Source: Pelagibacterales bacterium SAG-MED20 (GTDB lineage: Bacteria; Pseudomonadota; Alphaproteobacteria; Pelagibacterales; Pelagibacteraceae). From it: a DNA stretch of 64,000 nucleotides. Under the pieces are notes generated by a model, which saw nothing but the letters and a program-made list of their open reading frames with translations, did not search any database and was not told the DNA's origin. Below, in pieces: positions 41,567 to 50,505 of the stretch. Location of the stretch: assembly GCA_014653975.1 (NCBI GenBank), contig JACWDR010000001.1:152001-216000 (forward strand), in the 5' to 3' direction. Position 1 is the first letter of the stretch, and each line of letters begins with the position of its first letter. Position numbers and translations under genes: made by a program.

Positions 41567-42571
41567 TTACATCAACCCAGCTTCTTTATAGTATCTCTTA
41601 GCACCTTCGTGTAATGGCGCTGATAAGCCATCAGCAATCATATCTTCTTTTTTAAGTGAAGAGAAAGCAGGATGTTGTTTTTTGAAATCATCAAAGTTTT
41701 CAAATACTGCTTTTACTACTAAATAAACTAGATCAGCTTCAACTGCGTTACTAGTTACAACAGTTGCTTTGACACCAAAAGTAGTGGCATCTTTTTTCTG
41801 ACCTGTATAAGTTCCCTTAGGTATTACAGCTTTTGCATAATAATCAGCACCACTAATTAATGCTTGAACCTCAGGGCCAGTTAAATTGATAGGAGATGCT
41901 TTAGCTGCGCAAGTTGCTGCTTGCTCCATTGCACCATTTGGAAATCCCACCGAATAACCAAAAGCATCAATTTTACCGTCACACAAAGCTTTTACTTGCT
42001 CAGATGAAGTTAATTCCGTAGTTGATTTAAAGAAACTGTTATCAACTCCTTTTGCTTTCATAAGCTCTTCCATAGTTCCTCTTTGGCCAGAACCAGGGTT
42101 ACCAATGTTCACAACCTTTCCTTTTAAGCCAGAAAAATCTTTAATCTTTGCTTTTTTTCTTGCCCAAATTTGAAAAGGCTCATTATGTACTGAAAAAACA
42201 GCTCTTAAACCTTTATACTGTTTTCCTTCCCATTTACTTGAGCCATTGACAGCATGATATTGCCAGTCAGACTGAGCTACACCAAATTGAAATTCGCCAG
42301 CAGCGATTTGACCAATATTATAGTTTGATCCACCAGTTGAAGGTGCAGTACATCTATAAGCTTTGTCTATACCCTTTTTTCTTCCATGTTCTTTAGCAAT
42401 TGCTGATTTATGTAGCATTTTGCAAATTGCGTTACCAGTTTGGAAATATACTCCAGTTGGTCCGCCTGTTCCTATCGTAAAGAACTCCGCAGATTTTGCA
42501 ACACTCATAAAAGATAAAGATGCTACAAATATTAGTAGAGCACTTGATAGAGATGTTATTATTTTTTTCAT
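41567..42571 (-). CDS. TAXI-family TRAP transporter solute-binding protein
   Basis: Periplasmic binding protein of 334 residues. A signal peptide (MKKIITSLSSALLIFVASLS..) is followed by a likely cleavage after AKSA near residue 28. The mature N-terminus FFTIGTGGPTGVYFQTGNAIC is the TAXI hallmark. A very strong ribosome binding site (AGAGGAGAG) precedes the ATG, consistent with high expression. It is paired with the fused permease downstream. The ligand is unknown; dicarboxylates or amino acids are typical of the family. Confidence 0.93.
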   Translation of the reverse strand: MKKIITSLSSALLIFVASLSFMSVAKSAEFFTIGTGGPTGVYFQTGNAICKMLHKSAIAKEHGRKKGIDKAYRCTAPSTGGSNYNIGQIAAGEFQFGVAQSDWQYHAVNGSSKWEGKQYKGLRAVFSVHNEPFQIWARKKAKIKDFSGLKGKVVNIGNPGSGQRGTMEELMKAKGVDNSFFKSTTELTSSEQVKALCDGKIDAFGYSVGFPNGAMEQAATCAAKASPINLTGPEVQALISGADYYAKAVIPKGTYTGQKKDATTFGVKATVVTSNAVEADLVYLVVKAVFENFDDFKKQHPAFSSLKKEDMIADGLSAPLHEGAKRYYKEAGLM

Positions 42572-42643
42572 TTTCTCTCCTCTAAGTCGTTATTTTTATT
42601 AATTAAATTAAACAGTAATTAAGGAGTTATGTATAGCGAGTAT

Positions 42644-43870
42644 TTATGTTGATGTTGACCATTTTTTTAACTTGTCCACACCTTCAACGATCTTGGGTGC
42701 AAACTTTAAAATTAAACTCTTATCAATTTCTTGTTTATTCTTGATCTGCATCATAAATTTTTGCCCATCAAAATCAGTAAAACTTAATCTTGCTAGCATC
42801 TTTTTTTTATCAAATCCAAAATCTGATCCTGGTAATAATGCTACTCCCGTTTCTTTTAAAATATTGTCACACATTTCTGCAGATGTATTAAATTTTTTGT
42901 TCAAAAATTCTGGCATAAGGTAAAATCCTCCTTGAGGTTTATTTATTAAAACTTTGTTTGATTTTAAGTTTTCATAAACATAATTGCCTACTGCTTTAAG
43001 AATATTTTTAGAACGATCTATATATTCACTATGATCACTTTTATAAGCAGTAATTGCAGCATATTGAATTGGGGCACTGACAGCTGAAAAAGTTTCACTA
43101 GCTAGCACATTAATTGAGTCTCTTAAAATATTTAAAGAGTCTGGAATTATAAAATAACCTAATCTCCAACCACCAGCTCCACACCATTTGCTTAAGCCTG
43201 TACTAATGATTGTTTTTTCAGGACAAAAACTAGAAATAGATTTGAATCCCTTCTCAAAGCTCAACTCAGAATAAATTTCGTCTGATAAAATAATAAGGTT
43301 ATGTTTTTTTGTAATCTCACTAATTTCTTCTAAATTTTTACAAACTTGTCCTGATGGATTATTTGGTGAATTCAAAAATAATAGGTAGTTTTTATTTTTA
43401 TCTTTTAAAATAATTTCTTCAATTTCTGTTCCTGTGGGAAACCAATTGTTTTCTCTTTTTGTTTGTATCGCTTGAATTTTGTTTCTTCCAATAATTGCTT
43501 GCGGAGCATAAGAAACCCAACTTGGTACTGGCAATATTATTTCTCCATCAAACAAAACATGTAATAAAAACATAAGTTCTTTTGAACCTGGGCCAATAAT
43601 TACATTTTTAGATTTATAACTATAACCTTTTTTAATTGATGCAAATTTTGCAACAGTTTCTCTAAGTTCCTTAAGTCCTTGTATTGGTAGATATTTATTT
43701 TGATAAGCATTATCTTTTAATGCTTCAACAATATCATTTGGTATTTGGAATGGCGATTGGCCAAAACCAAATCTAAATATCTTTTTGCCTTTATCTTCTA
43801 GCTCTGCAGAAATTTCATTAATTTTCAAAGTAGAAGATTGTTCTAAACCTTTAATTATATTTTTTAACAT
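42644..43870 (-). CDS. Class I/II pyridoxal-phosphate aminotransferase
   Basis: Aminotransferase of 408 residues. The PLP Lys lies in STGLSKWCGAGGWRLGYF, with NSPNNPSGQ and SDEIYSEL as the cofactor-binding blocks. The fold class includes aspartate aminotransferases, but the exact amino donor is not readable. It starts at 43870, directly before the acetoacetyl-CoA synthetase stop, so the two form a unit in the order synthetase then aminotransferase. Confidence 0.88.
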   Translation of the reverse strand: MLKNIIKGLEQSSTLKINEISAELEDKGKKIFRFGFGQSPFQIPNDIVEALKDNAYQNKYLPIQGLKELRETVAKFASIKKGYSYKSKNVIIGPGSKELMFLLHVLFDGEIILPVPSWVSYAPQAIIGRNKIQAIQTKRENNWFPTGTEIEEIILKDKNKNYLLFLNSPNNPSGQVCKNLEEISEITKKHNLIILSDEIYSELSFEKGFKSISSFCPEKTIISTGLSKWCGAGGWRLGYFIIPDSLNILRDSINVLASETFSAVSAPIQYAAITAYKSDHSEYIDRSKNILKAVGNYVYENLKSNKVLINKPQGGFYLMPEFLNKKFNTSAEMCDNILKETGVALLPGSDFGFDKKKMLARLSFTDFDGQKFMMQIKNKQEIDKSLILKFAPKIVEGVDKLKKWSTST

Positions 43871-45832
43871 TTAATAATTTAATTCTTTCAAATTTTTATA
43901 CTGCTCTAAAATCTGTGAGTTTGCTAGAGCTTCTTTATTTTTAATTATATTTCCCTCTATTGTATTTTTTACAGCTAATTCAACTATTTTTCCATTTTTA
44001 GTTCTTGGTATATCATCAACTACGATAATTTTAGATGGAACATGTTTTGGAGATGCATTTTTTCTAATTTGAATTTTAATTTTTTTAAATAAATTTTCAT
44101 TGAATTTATTTTTTGATTTTAAAACTATAAACAAAACAATTCTAATATCATTATCCCATGCTTGGCCAACAACAATGGATTCTTTAACTTCTTTAAATTT
44201 TTCTACTTCAGAATATATTTCAGCAGTTCCCAGTCTTACACCTCCAGGGTTAAGGGTCGTGTCTGATCTGCCATGAATAACAAAACCACCACTTTTTTTT
44301 ATTTCTGCATAATCACCATGGTGCCATATATTTGAAAAATTATTAAAATATGCACTTTTAAATTTAATGTCATTTTTATCTTTCCAAAATTTTAAAGGCA
44401 TAGACGGAAAAGGATTCTTACAAACTAATTCTCCTTTTTTATTTTTTAAAGGTTTTCCTTTCTGATTAAAAATATCAACATCTAGACCTAATCCTTTATT
44501 TTGTATTTCTCCTAAAATTACTGGTTGGTATAAATTTCCTAAAACAAAACAGGAAACAATGTCTGTGCCTCCTGATATAGAAGACAGATGAACATTTTTT
44601 TTTATATTCTCATAGACATATTTAAACCCATCATTTGATAGTGGAGATCCTGTAGAACAAATTGTTCTTAGCTTTGGCAAACTATATTTATATTTTAAAC
44701 TAGGTCTAGATTTGCGAAGAGTGTCAATATATTTTGCACTGATACCAAACAATGTAATTTTTTCTTTTTGAGCAATTTTTAACAACAAGTCTTCTTTTTT
44801 GTACATAGGTGAACCATCAAATAAAACAATAGATGCCTTGGACGCTAAGGCACTTATCAACCAGTTCCACATCATCCATCCACAAGTGGTAAAATAAAAA
44901 ACGTTGTCTCCACTTTTGATATCACAATGAAGTTGATGTTCTTTTTTATGTTGAAGCAAAACTCCTCCACTCCTATGACATATACATTTTGGTTTTCCAG
45001 TAGTTCCACTTGAATACAAAATTATAAGCTCTTGTTCAAAATCAAACTTTGGAAACAGAGACTTTTGTGTCTCTATTTTGATTAATTCACTCCATTTAAA
45101 TACCTTTACTTTTTTATATTTATATCTACTAAACGTTTTTTTTTCTCCTGGGTAATTCACAACAACAACATGTTTAATAGAAGGTATTGCTTTTAAAATT
45201 TGAGGAACTCTTACTAAAACATTTATTGTTTTTCCATTATAAAAATATTTATCTATTACAAATAAAACCTTAGGATTAATTTGTGAAAAACGTTCTATTA
45301 CACCTTTAATACCAAAATCTGGTGAACAGGATGACCATATTGCTCCTAGAGTAGAAGATGATAAAAATGCTTCAACTGCCTCTATAGAATTAGGCAAATA
45401 AGCCGCAACTCTATCTTTTTTTTTAATCTTAATACTTTTTAAAAATTTAGATACTTTGTTTACGTTATCATTTAATTCTCGCCAGCTTCTTTCTTCCCTA
45501 AAACCGTTCTCACTTATAAATGTTATGGCTTTGTCCTGATTGTTCTTCGAAAGAAGATTTTCAGCAAAGTTTAATTTTGAGTTTGGTAAAAATAAATTTT
45601 TGTAAAAAATTTTTGATTTTTTTGTTTTTATTTTACCCTTATGTCCTCTTGTCTCAGAAAAATCCCAAATAGAGCTCCAAAAATCTCCTGGATTATTAAT
45701 GCTCCATTTTAAAATATTTTCAAACTTTTGATTAAATTTTTTATTGAATTTCCCAGAAATAAACTCTTCATATTTATATAAAATAGAATTTTTTTTCTTT
45801 CTTAAAGAGGCTTCCCATAATTTTTTAGACAT
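43871..45832 (-). CDS. aacS: Acetoacetate--CoA ligase
   Basis: ANL-superfamily ligase of 653 residues that activates acetoacetate with ATP and CoA. The N-terminal LWEASLRKKKNS and the block ENLLSKNNQDKAITFISENG match acetoacetyl-CoA synthetases. The AMP motif is ILYSSGTTGKPKCICH, then GRSDTTLNPGGVRLG, and the acetyl-acceptor Lys region PRTKNGKIVE. The ATG at 45832 begins MSKKLWEASL. The length agrees with AacS rather than short acyl-CoA ligases. Confidence 0.9.
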   Translation of the reverse strand: MSKKLWEASLRKKKNSILYKYEEFISGKFNKKFNQKFENILKWSINNPGDFWSSIWDFSETRGHKGKIKTKKSKIFYKNLFLPNSKLNFAENLLSKNNQDKAITFISENGFREERSWRELNDNVNKVSKFLKSIKIKKKDRVAAYLPNSIEAVEAFLSSSTLGAIWSSCSPDFGIKGVIERFSQINPKVLFVIDKYFYNGKTINVLVRVPQILKAIPSIKHVVVVNYPGEKKTFSRYKYKKVKVFKWSELIKIETQKSLFPKFDFEQELIILYSSGTTGKPKCICHRSGGVLLQHKKEHQLHCDIKSGDNVFYFTTCGWMMWNWLISALASKASIVLFDGSPMYKKEDLLLKIAQKEKITLFGISAKYIDTLRKSRPSLKYKYSLPKLRTICSTGSPLSNDGFKYVYENIKKNVHLSSISGGTDIVSCFVLGNLYQPVILGEIQNKGLGLDVDIFNQKGKPLKNKKGELVCKNPFPSMPLKFWKDKNDIKFKSAYFNNFSNIWHHGDYAEIKKSGGFVIHGRSDTTLNPGGVRLGTAEIYSEVEKFKEVKESIVVGQAWDNDIRIVLFIVLKSKNKFNENLFKKIKIQIRKNASPKHVPSKIIVVDDIPRTKNGKIVELAVKNTIEGNIIKNKEALANSQILEQYKNLKELNY

Positions 45833-46006
45833 AATTTAGCTTTAAATTATTAATACAGAATTATTGAAATTATGATAACTTAATAAAAGTTATAAAAGAT
45901 AAATGAGAACTTTTAACTGTACGATTCGGTCATGTTTTAACCCATTTTTGTTCTTTATCAGTAACAATATGTTGTGGGGGAATAATTAAAGGTACCATTT
46001 ATAGAA
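45833..46006. other. Divergent promoter region, aacS / helicase
   Basis: A 174-base gap between divergent genes. A 28-codon frame starting at 45903 lacks a ribosome binding site and looks like chance. No clear operator palindrome was found. Confidence 0.45.
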
Positions 46007-48488
46007 ATGCTTAAAAACAAAATCACTGCAGTTCTTGGTCCTACAAATACAGGAAAAACTTTCCTTGCGATTGAAACTATGCTCTCGTTTGATTCTGGAA
46101 TGATAGGTTTTCCTTTGAGACTGCTTGCAAGAGAAGTTTACGATAAAATTATAAAAAAAATAAGTTTAGAAAAGGTTGCATTAATCACAGGAGAAGAAAA
46201 AATAATACCTGCTAATGCTAAATATTTTCTTTGTACTGTAGAGTCTATGCCTATCAATAAACATTTAGATTTTGTTGGAATAGATGAAATACAAATGTGT
46301 GCTGATCATGAAAGAGGTCATATCTTTACTGATAGATTATTAAATCTTCGTGGAGATAAACTAACAATGTTTATGGGGTCAAGTACTATAAAAAGTATAA
46401 TTAATAAACTAGATGAGGATACTGAGTTTATAAATAGAGATAGACTCTCTAAACTTTCCTACGTTGGTCATAAAAAAATTTCTAGAATAAATAGAAAAAC
46501 AGCAATAATTGCTTTTTCTACTGAAGAAGTTTATGCAATTGCTGAATTGGTAAGAAGACAGAAAGGTGGTGCAGCAATTGTTATGGGGTCACTAAGTCCC
46601 AAAACAAGAAATGCACAAGTTGAATTATATCAATCTGGCGATGTTGATTTTTTAGTAGCAACAGATGCGATTGGAATGGGAATAAATATGGATTTAGAAA
46701 ATATCTTTTTTTCAAATCTAAAAAAATTTGATGGAAAAAAATTAAGACGACTTAACCTATCTGAAATAGGTCAAATTGCAGGGAGAGCTGGAAGATATTT
46801 AAATGATGGAAGCTTTGGAATAACAGGTGATTGTAAAGAGATTAATGCTGAAGATGTTGAATTAATTGAAAATCATAAATTTGAAGAAATTAAATTATTA
46901 TTTTGGAGAAACTCCAATTTAAATTTTAATAATGCTTTAAGTTTAATAAAATCACTTGAAGAAAAACCTAATAAAGAATGGTTAAGAAAAATACATGAAT
47001 GTGAAGATGAAAAAGTTTTAAAATATTTTTTAAAAGATATGGAAAGCCACAATATTAAAGATAAAAAAGAAACATTAAAACTGCTTTGGGAATGTTGTCA
47101 AATACCAGATTTTGTGAAAAAAAACCTATGGCAACCATATTGAGGTAGTTAGTAAGGTTTTTAGTTTTTTAAATGCAAATGATGGTAAAATTACTGACGA
47201 TTACATGCGATTGCAATTGATGAAATTAGATAAATTAGAGGGAAATGTTGATTCTTTATCAAATAGAATTGCAAATGTAAGAACTTGGTCATATGTTTCA
47301 AATAAAATTAATTGGGTTGAAAATCAAAGTTATTGGATTGAAAAAACTAAATTATTAGAAGATAAGCTATCAGATAGATTGCATGAAGAGCTCACAAAAA
47401 CATTTATTGATAAGAGAGCGAGCATTCTGGCAAGAGGACTAAAACAAGATATGGATTTTAAAACTGAAATAATGGAAGATGACAAAGTAATAATAGACAA
47501 ACAGTTTATAGGTAATTTAAAAGGCTTAAGGTTTGAGATGGATTTAAAAGTTGGTGCTCTCGAAACTGACATCAAATCATTAAAAAAAGCAGCGAGACAA
47601 ACTGTAGGTCCAGAACTTAAAAAGAGAGTTCAATTAATTATTGATACTGGTTTAATAGAAATAAAAAATGATTTCAAAATTTATTGGAAAAATTTTCCTA
47701 TTGCTAAATTAGAAGCTGGCAAGGATTATTTAAATCCTGAACTATTTTTAATAGTAGATGATATATTAGAGAATAATGACAAACAGAGATTATCTGACTT
47801 TGTTGAAAAGTGGATTAAAGAAAAAATTAACACTATATTAAATAGTTTGATCAACTTAAAAGATTTAAAGGAAAGCAACTCATCAATTAAAGCACTGGCT
47901 TATCAGCTTTATGAAAATAATGGTGTTATCAAAAGAGAGAATGTAGTCGATTATTTAAAGAACCTCGCACAAGAAGAAAGAAAAATCTTAAGAGATCTGG
48001 GTGTAAAATTTGGAAGATATCATGTTTTTTTATTTAAATTATTAAAGCCAGAAGCAGTTTCATTAAGAATATTATTGTGGAAAAATTATCATCAGAAATA
48101 CTTTGACTTAACACCACCTACCTTTGGTCTTAATTTTTTAGATAATAAAGACCAAAAAAATAAAAATTTTATGCTTCTTTGTGGTTTTGAAAACTTTGAT
48201 AATCTGTTTGTTAGAATAGATATTTTAGAGAGATTATTTGTACTGATTATCAATTCAAATCCTGATAAAGATAAGGAAATTAAACTAATCCCAGAAATGT
48301 TAAATTTACTTGGTTGTAACAAAGAAAATTTTAAAAAATTAATTGAAAAAATGAATTATAAAACTTTTGAAAAGGAAAATAACACTTATTTTAAGTATCA
48401 ACCTAAAAGAAAAGTTAAAAAAATTTTAAAAAAGATAGACCCTACAAACAACCCTTTTAAAGTTTTAAAAAATTTAAATTTCACTTAA
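46007..48488 (+). CDS. SUV3-like DEAD/DEAH helicase, reading frame interrupted
   Basis: Superfamily 2 helicase related to mitochondrial SUV3, common beside fdxA-carD in alphaproteobacteria. The piece 46007-47143 has motif I GPTNTGKT, motif II DEIQ, VATDAIGMGINM and QIAGRAGR. The piece up to 48488 has the C-terminal domain. The bases between them also encode helicase sequence in the second frame (TYGNHIEVVSKVFSFLN). The frame changes in the run of eight A at 47117-47124; seven would give one protein of about 826 residues. It ends on a one-base stop/start overlap with the TerB-like gene. Confidence 0.88.
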
Positions 48489-48922
48489 TGATTAATTTTT
48501 TTAAAGATAGAGATAAAGTCAAAAATGAAAATAGTAATGAAGAATCTTTTATGAAAATTGCTTCTTTACTGATACATGCAGCAAAAATAGATGAAAATTA
48601 TACAGAAGTTGAAAAAGAGATAATTGAAAAGACTATGATTAAGCTTGGAGCAAATACTTCAAATATAGATAAAATAATGTCAGATGCGACAATTATTGAG
48701 AAAAATTCAAATCAAATATTAAATTTTACTAAAGAAATTAAAACTATGCCTGAAGTTGATAAAATTAAAATCATTGAATCTCTTTGGAAAATTATTTATT
48801 CAAATAATAATGCTGATATATACGAAACAAATTTAATGAGAAGATTAGCTGGATTATTATACGTAGATTCTAATACGATAGGAAATTTAAAAGAAAAAAT
48901 AAAAAAAGAGTTAATTAAATGA
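48488..48922 (+). CDS. TerB-like protein
   Basis: Helical protein of 144 residues resembling the TerB domain (tellurite-resistance/DnaJ-associated): [29 protein letters not shown], and [28 protein letters not shown] with acidic D.. and E.. positions that can bind metal in the family. Start codon overlaps the helicase stop and its stop overlaps the fdxA start, so it is tightly coupled. There are no other tellurite genes here; the role is unknown. Confidence 0.8.
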   Translation: MINFFKDRDKVKNENSNEESFMKIASLLIHAAKIDENYTEVEKEIIEKTMIKLGANTSNIDKIMSDATIIEKNSNQILNFTKEIKTMPEVDKIKIIESLWKIIYSNNNADIYETNLMRRLAGLLYVDSNTIGNLKEKIKKELIK

Positions 48923-49245
48923 CTTATCTAGTTAATGAAAAATGTATTAAATGTAAACATACTACTTGTGTTGAGGTTTGCCCAGTTGATTGTTTTTATG
49001 AAGGAAAAAATATGCTTGTAATTAAACCTGATGAGTGTATAGATTGTGGCGTTTGTGAGCCTGAGTGTCCTGTCGATGCCATAGTTGCTGATACTGAAAG
49101 TGGAAGTGAGAAATGGTTAGAAATGAATACAAAATACTCAGAAATCTGGCCAAACATAAGTGAAAAAAAAGATCCTCCAGAAGATCATAAGAAATACACA
49201 AATGAAGAAAATAAGCACGACAAATATTTTAAAGAAAATCTTTAA
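48919..49245 (+). CDS. fdxA: Seven-iron ferredoxin
   Basis: Electron carrier of 108 residues with one 3Fe-4S and one 4Fe-4S cluster, shown by [17 protein letters not shown] and [16 protein letters not shown]. The C-terminal tail ([19 protein letters not shown]) is typical of alphaproteobacterial FdxA. It overlaps the TerB-like gene by 4 bases, and the carD frame begins within its 3' end. Confidence 0.94.
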   Translation: MTYLVNEKCIKCKHTTCVEVCPVDCFYEGKNMLVIKPDECIDCGVCEPECPVDAIVADTESGSEKWLEMNTKYSEIWPNISEKKDPPEDHKKYTNEENKHDKYFKENL

Positions 49246-50146
49246 GAAAAATCCATTGAAAAAGACAAAAAAAAGTACTGTAAAAAAAGTATCTAAAGTT
49301 TTCAAAAAAAACAAAAGTAAAGCTCAAGCGAAGACTAAAGTAGTTTCAAAAAAATTACCTATAAAAAAACCAAAAATTTCAAAAAAGATTAAGATCATAA
49401 AATCAAAGATTAAAAAAAATTTAAAAACTGCAAATAAACTATCAAACAAAAGTTCTGCATCTGAAAAAATAGAAACAAAAACTGATAATTTAAGAATTTC
49501 TAAAAATAATGAAATAAAGCCAGAAATTAAAAAAGTAAAAAAACAAGAATCAGAAAAAAAAGAATACAAGGTTAAAGACTATGTTGTTTATCCAAAACAT
49601 GGTGTAGGTCAAATTACAGAATTTAAAAAAATAAATATTGGGGGAATAGAAGTTGAAACATATGTACTCAAATTTGAAAAAGATAAAGCTAACGGAATGG
49701 TTCCAGTAAATAAACAGTCTCATCTTAGAGCTCTAGCAACTATTAATCAGGTGAACAAATGTATATCCATTTTAAAAAGCAAACCAAAAGTTAAAAGATC
49801 AATGTGGAGTAGAAGAGCTCAAGAATATGAGGCAAAAATTTCTTCTGGTAAAATTTATGATCTTGCTGAAGTTGTTAGAGATTTAAATAAAGGTGATGAC
49901 TTGATGGTTGACCAATCTTATAGTGAGAGACAACTTTTTGAAAAAGCATATGAAAGAATCTTATCAGAATTTCAGATAGTAATGGGTGTGTCATTAGAAG
50001 ATACACAAAAAAAACTAGATAAAGCATTAAAAAGAAATTTAGTGGGACAACAGGCACAAACGAAACCTATTACCCCTACCACCACCACAAAACTTGCAGA
50101 ACCAGAAGTTTCTGACGCTGATCAAGTTACTGAAACTGAAGATTAA
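49202..50146 (+). CDS. carD: CarD-family transcriptional regulator with Lys-rich N-terminal extension
   Basis: RNA-polymerase-binding factor that stabilises open promoter complexes in the CarD/CdnL family. The CarD domain spans about residues 120-290 ([37 protein letters not shown]). Before it lies a highly basic, low-complexity stretch of about 115-120 residues, dominated by Lys, Ser and Thr, and unlike standard CarD. The start is uncertain: ATG 49202 overlaps fdxA by 44 bases, ATG 49160 by more. A C-terminal Thr/Pro tail is present. A hairpin terminator follows. Confidence 0.88.
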   Translation: MKKISTTNILKKIFKKNPLKKTKKSTVKKVSKVFKKNKSKAQAKTKVVSKKLPIKKPKISKKIKIIKSKIKKNLKTANKLSNKSSASEKIETKTDNLRISKNNEIKPEIKKVKKQESEKKEYKVKDYVVYPKHGVGQITEFKKINIGGIEVETYVLKFEKDKANGMVPVNKQSHLRALATINQVNKCISILKSKPKVKRSMWSRRAQEYEAKISSGKIYDLAEVVRDLNKGDDLMVDQSYSERQLFEKAYERILSEFQIVMGVSLEDTQKKLDKALKRNLVGQQAQTKPITPTTTTKLAEPEVSDADQVTETED

Positions 50147-50157
50147 ATAACGCGCAA

Positions 50158-50200
50158 AAAAAAACGCCTCTCACACAAATCGTTATGAGAAGCGTTTTTT
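50158..50200. terminator. Bidirectional hairpin terminator between carD and the basic-peptide gene
   Basis: AAAAAACGCCTCTCA pairs with TGAGAAGCGTTTTTT with one mismatch. T runs follow on both strands, so it can end carD transcripts on the plus strand and the small basic-peptide transcript on the minus strand. It is the only clear hairpin between convergent genes in this window. Confidence 0.8.
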
Positions 50201-50215
50201 GAAAAGATTAAGATA

Positions 50216-50305
50216 CTATCTTTTTCTTCTTTTCGCTTTTTTAGCTTTTTTAGCTTTTTTCTTAGTTTTCTTTTTAGCTTTTTTAGCTTTTCTTCTTGTA
50301 GCCAT
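50216..50305 (-). CDS. Putative 29-residue Lys/Arg/Ala-rich DNA-binding peptide
   Basis: Small ORF starting MATRRKAKKAKKK, with AGGGAG about 6 bases before the ATG. Of 29 residues 15 are Lys, 5 Arg and 6 Ala, with an AKK repeat like histone H1-tail proteins. It has its own terminator just downstream and about 200 bases of leader upstream, so it looks like a separate gene. It is convergent with carD. I expect it to bind nucleic acid, but no family beyond general basic-tail similarity is recognised. Confidence 0.7.
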   Translation of the reverse strand: MATRRKAKKAKKKTKKKAKKAKKAKRRKR

Positions 50306-50505
50306 CTTTAGCTCCCTGTTTAAGTTAAACGAATCAAAATGATTCGCTATTAACTTATTTTTATTTTTTTATGCACTTGATGTCAATTATTTAATTAAAG
50401 TTAAATTTTTTGAATATTTTTTTTATATAAAAATTTTGTTATTAAATTATTATAAGTAAAAAAGTTAGAGTTTATGCGACTAATAAACTATTTCAAAAAT
50501 ATTAA
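50306..50505. other. Upstream region of the basic-peptide gene
   Basis: A 200-base A+T-rich stretch holding the promoter and leader of the small basic gene and reaching the 3' end of the acyl-CoA ligase gene. It contains CGAATCA-AAA-TGATTCG at 50330-50346, a 7-bp palindrome close to the gene start. Nothing else stands out. Confidence 0.45.
50330..50346 (-). promoter_or_regulatory. 7-bp palindrome in the leader of the basic-peptide gene
   Basis: CGAATCA and TGATTCG are separated by 3 bases, centred about 33 bases upstream of the start codon. It could be an operator or a short mRNA hairpin. There is no way to choose between these from sequence. Confidence 0.35.

Noticed and set aside
45903..45989. 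28-codon ORF in the aacS / helicase gap
   Set aside because: No ribosome binding site, no coding character, and mixed residues; probably chance.
48488..48922. Tellurite resistance locus
   Set aside because: Only one TerB-like gene is present; no terC, terD or terZ relatives were seen.
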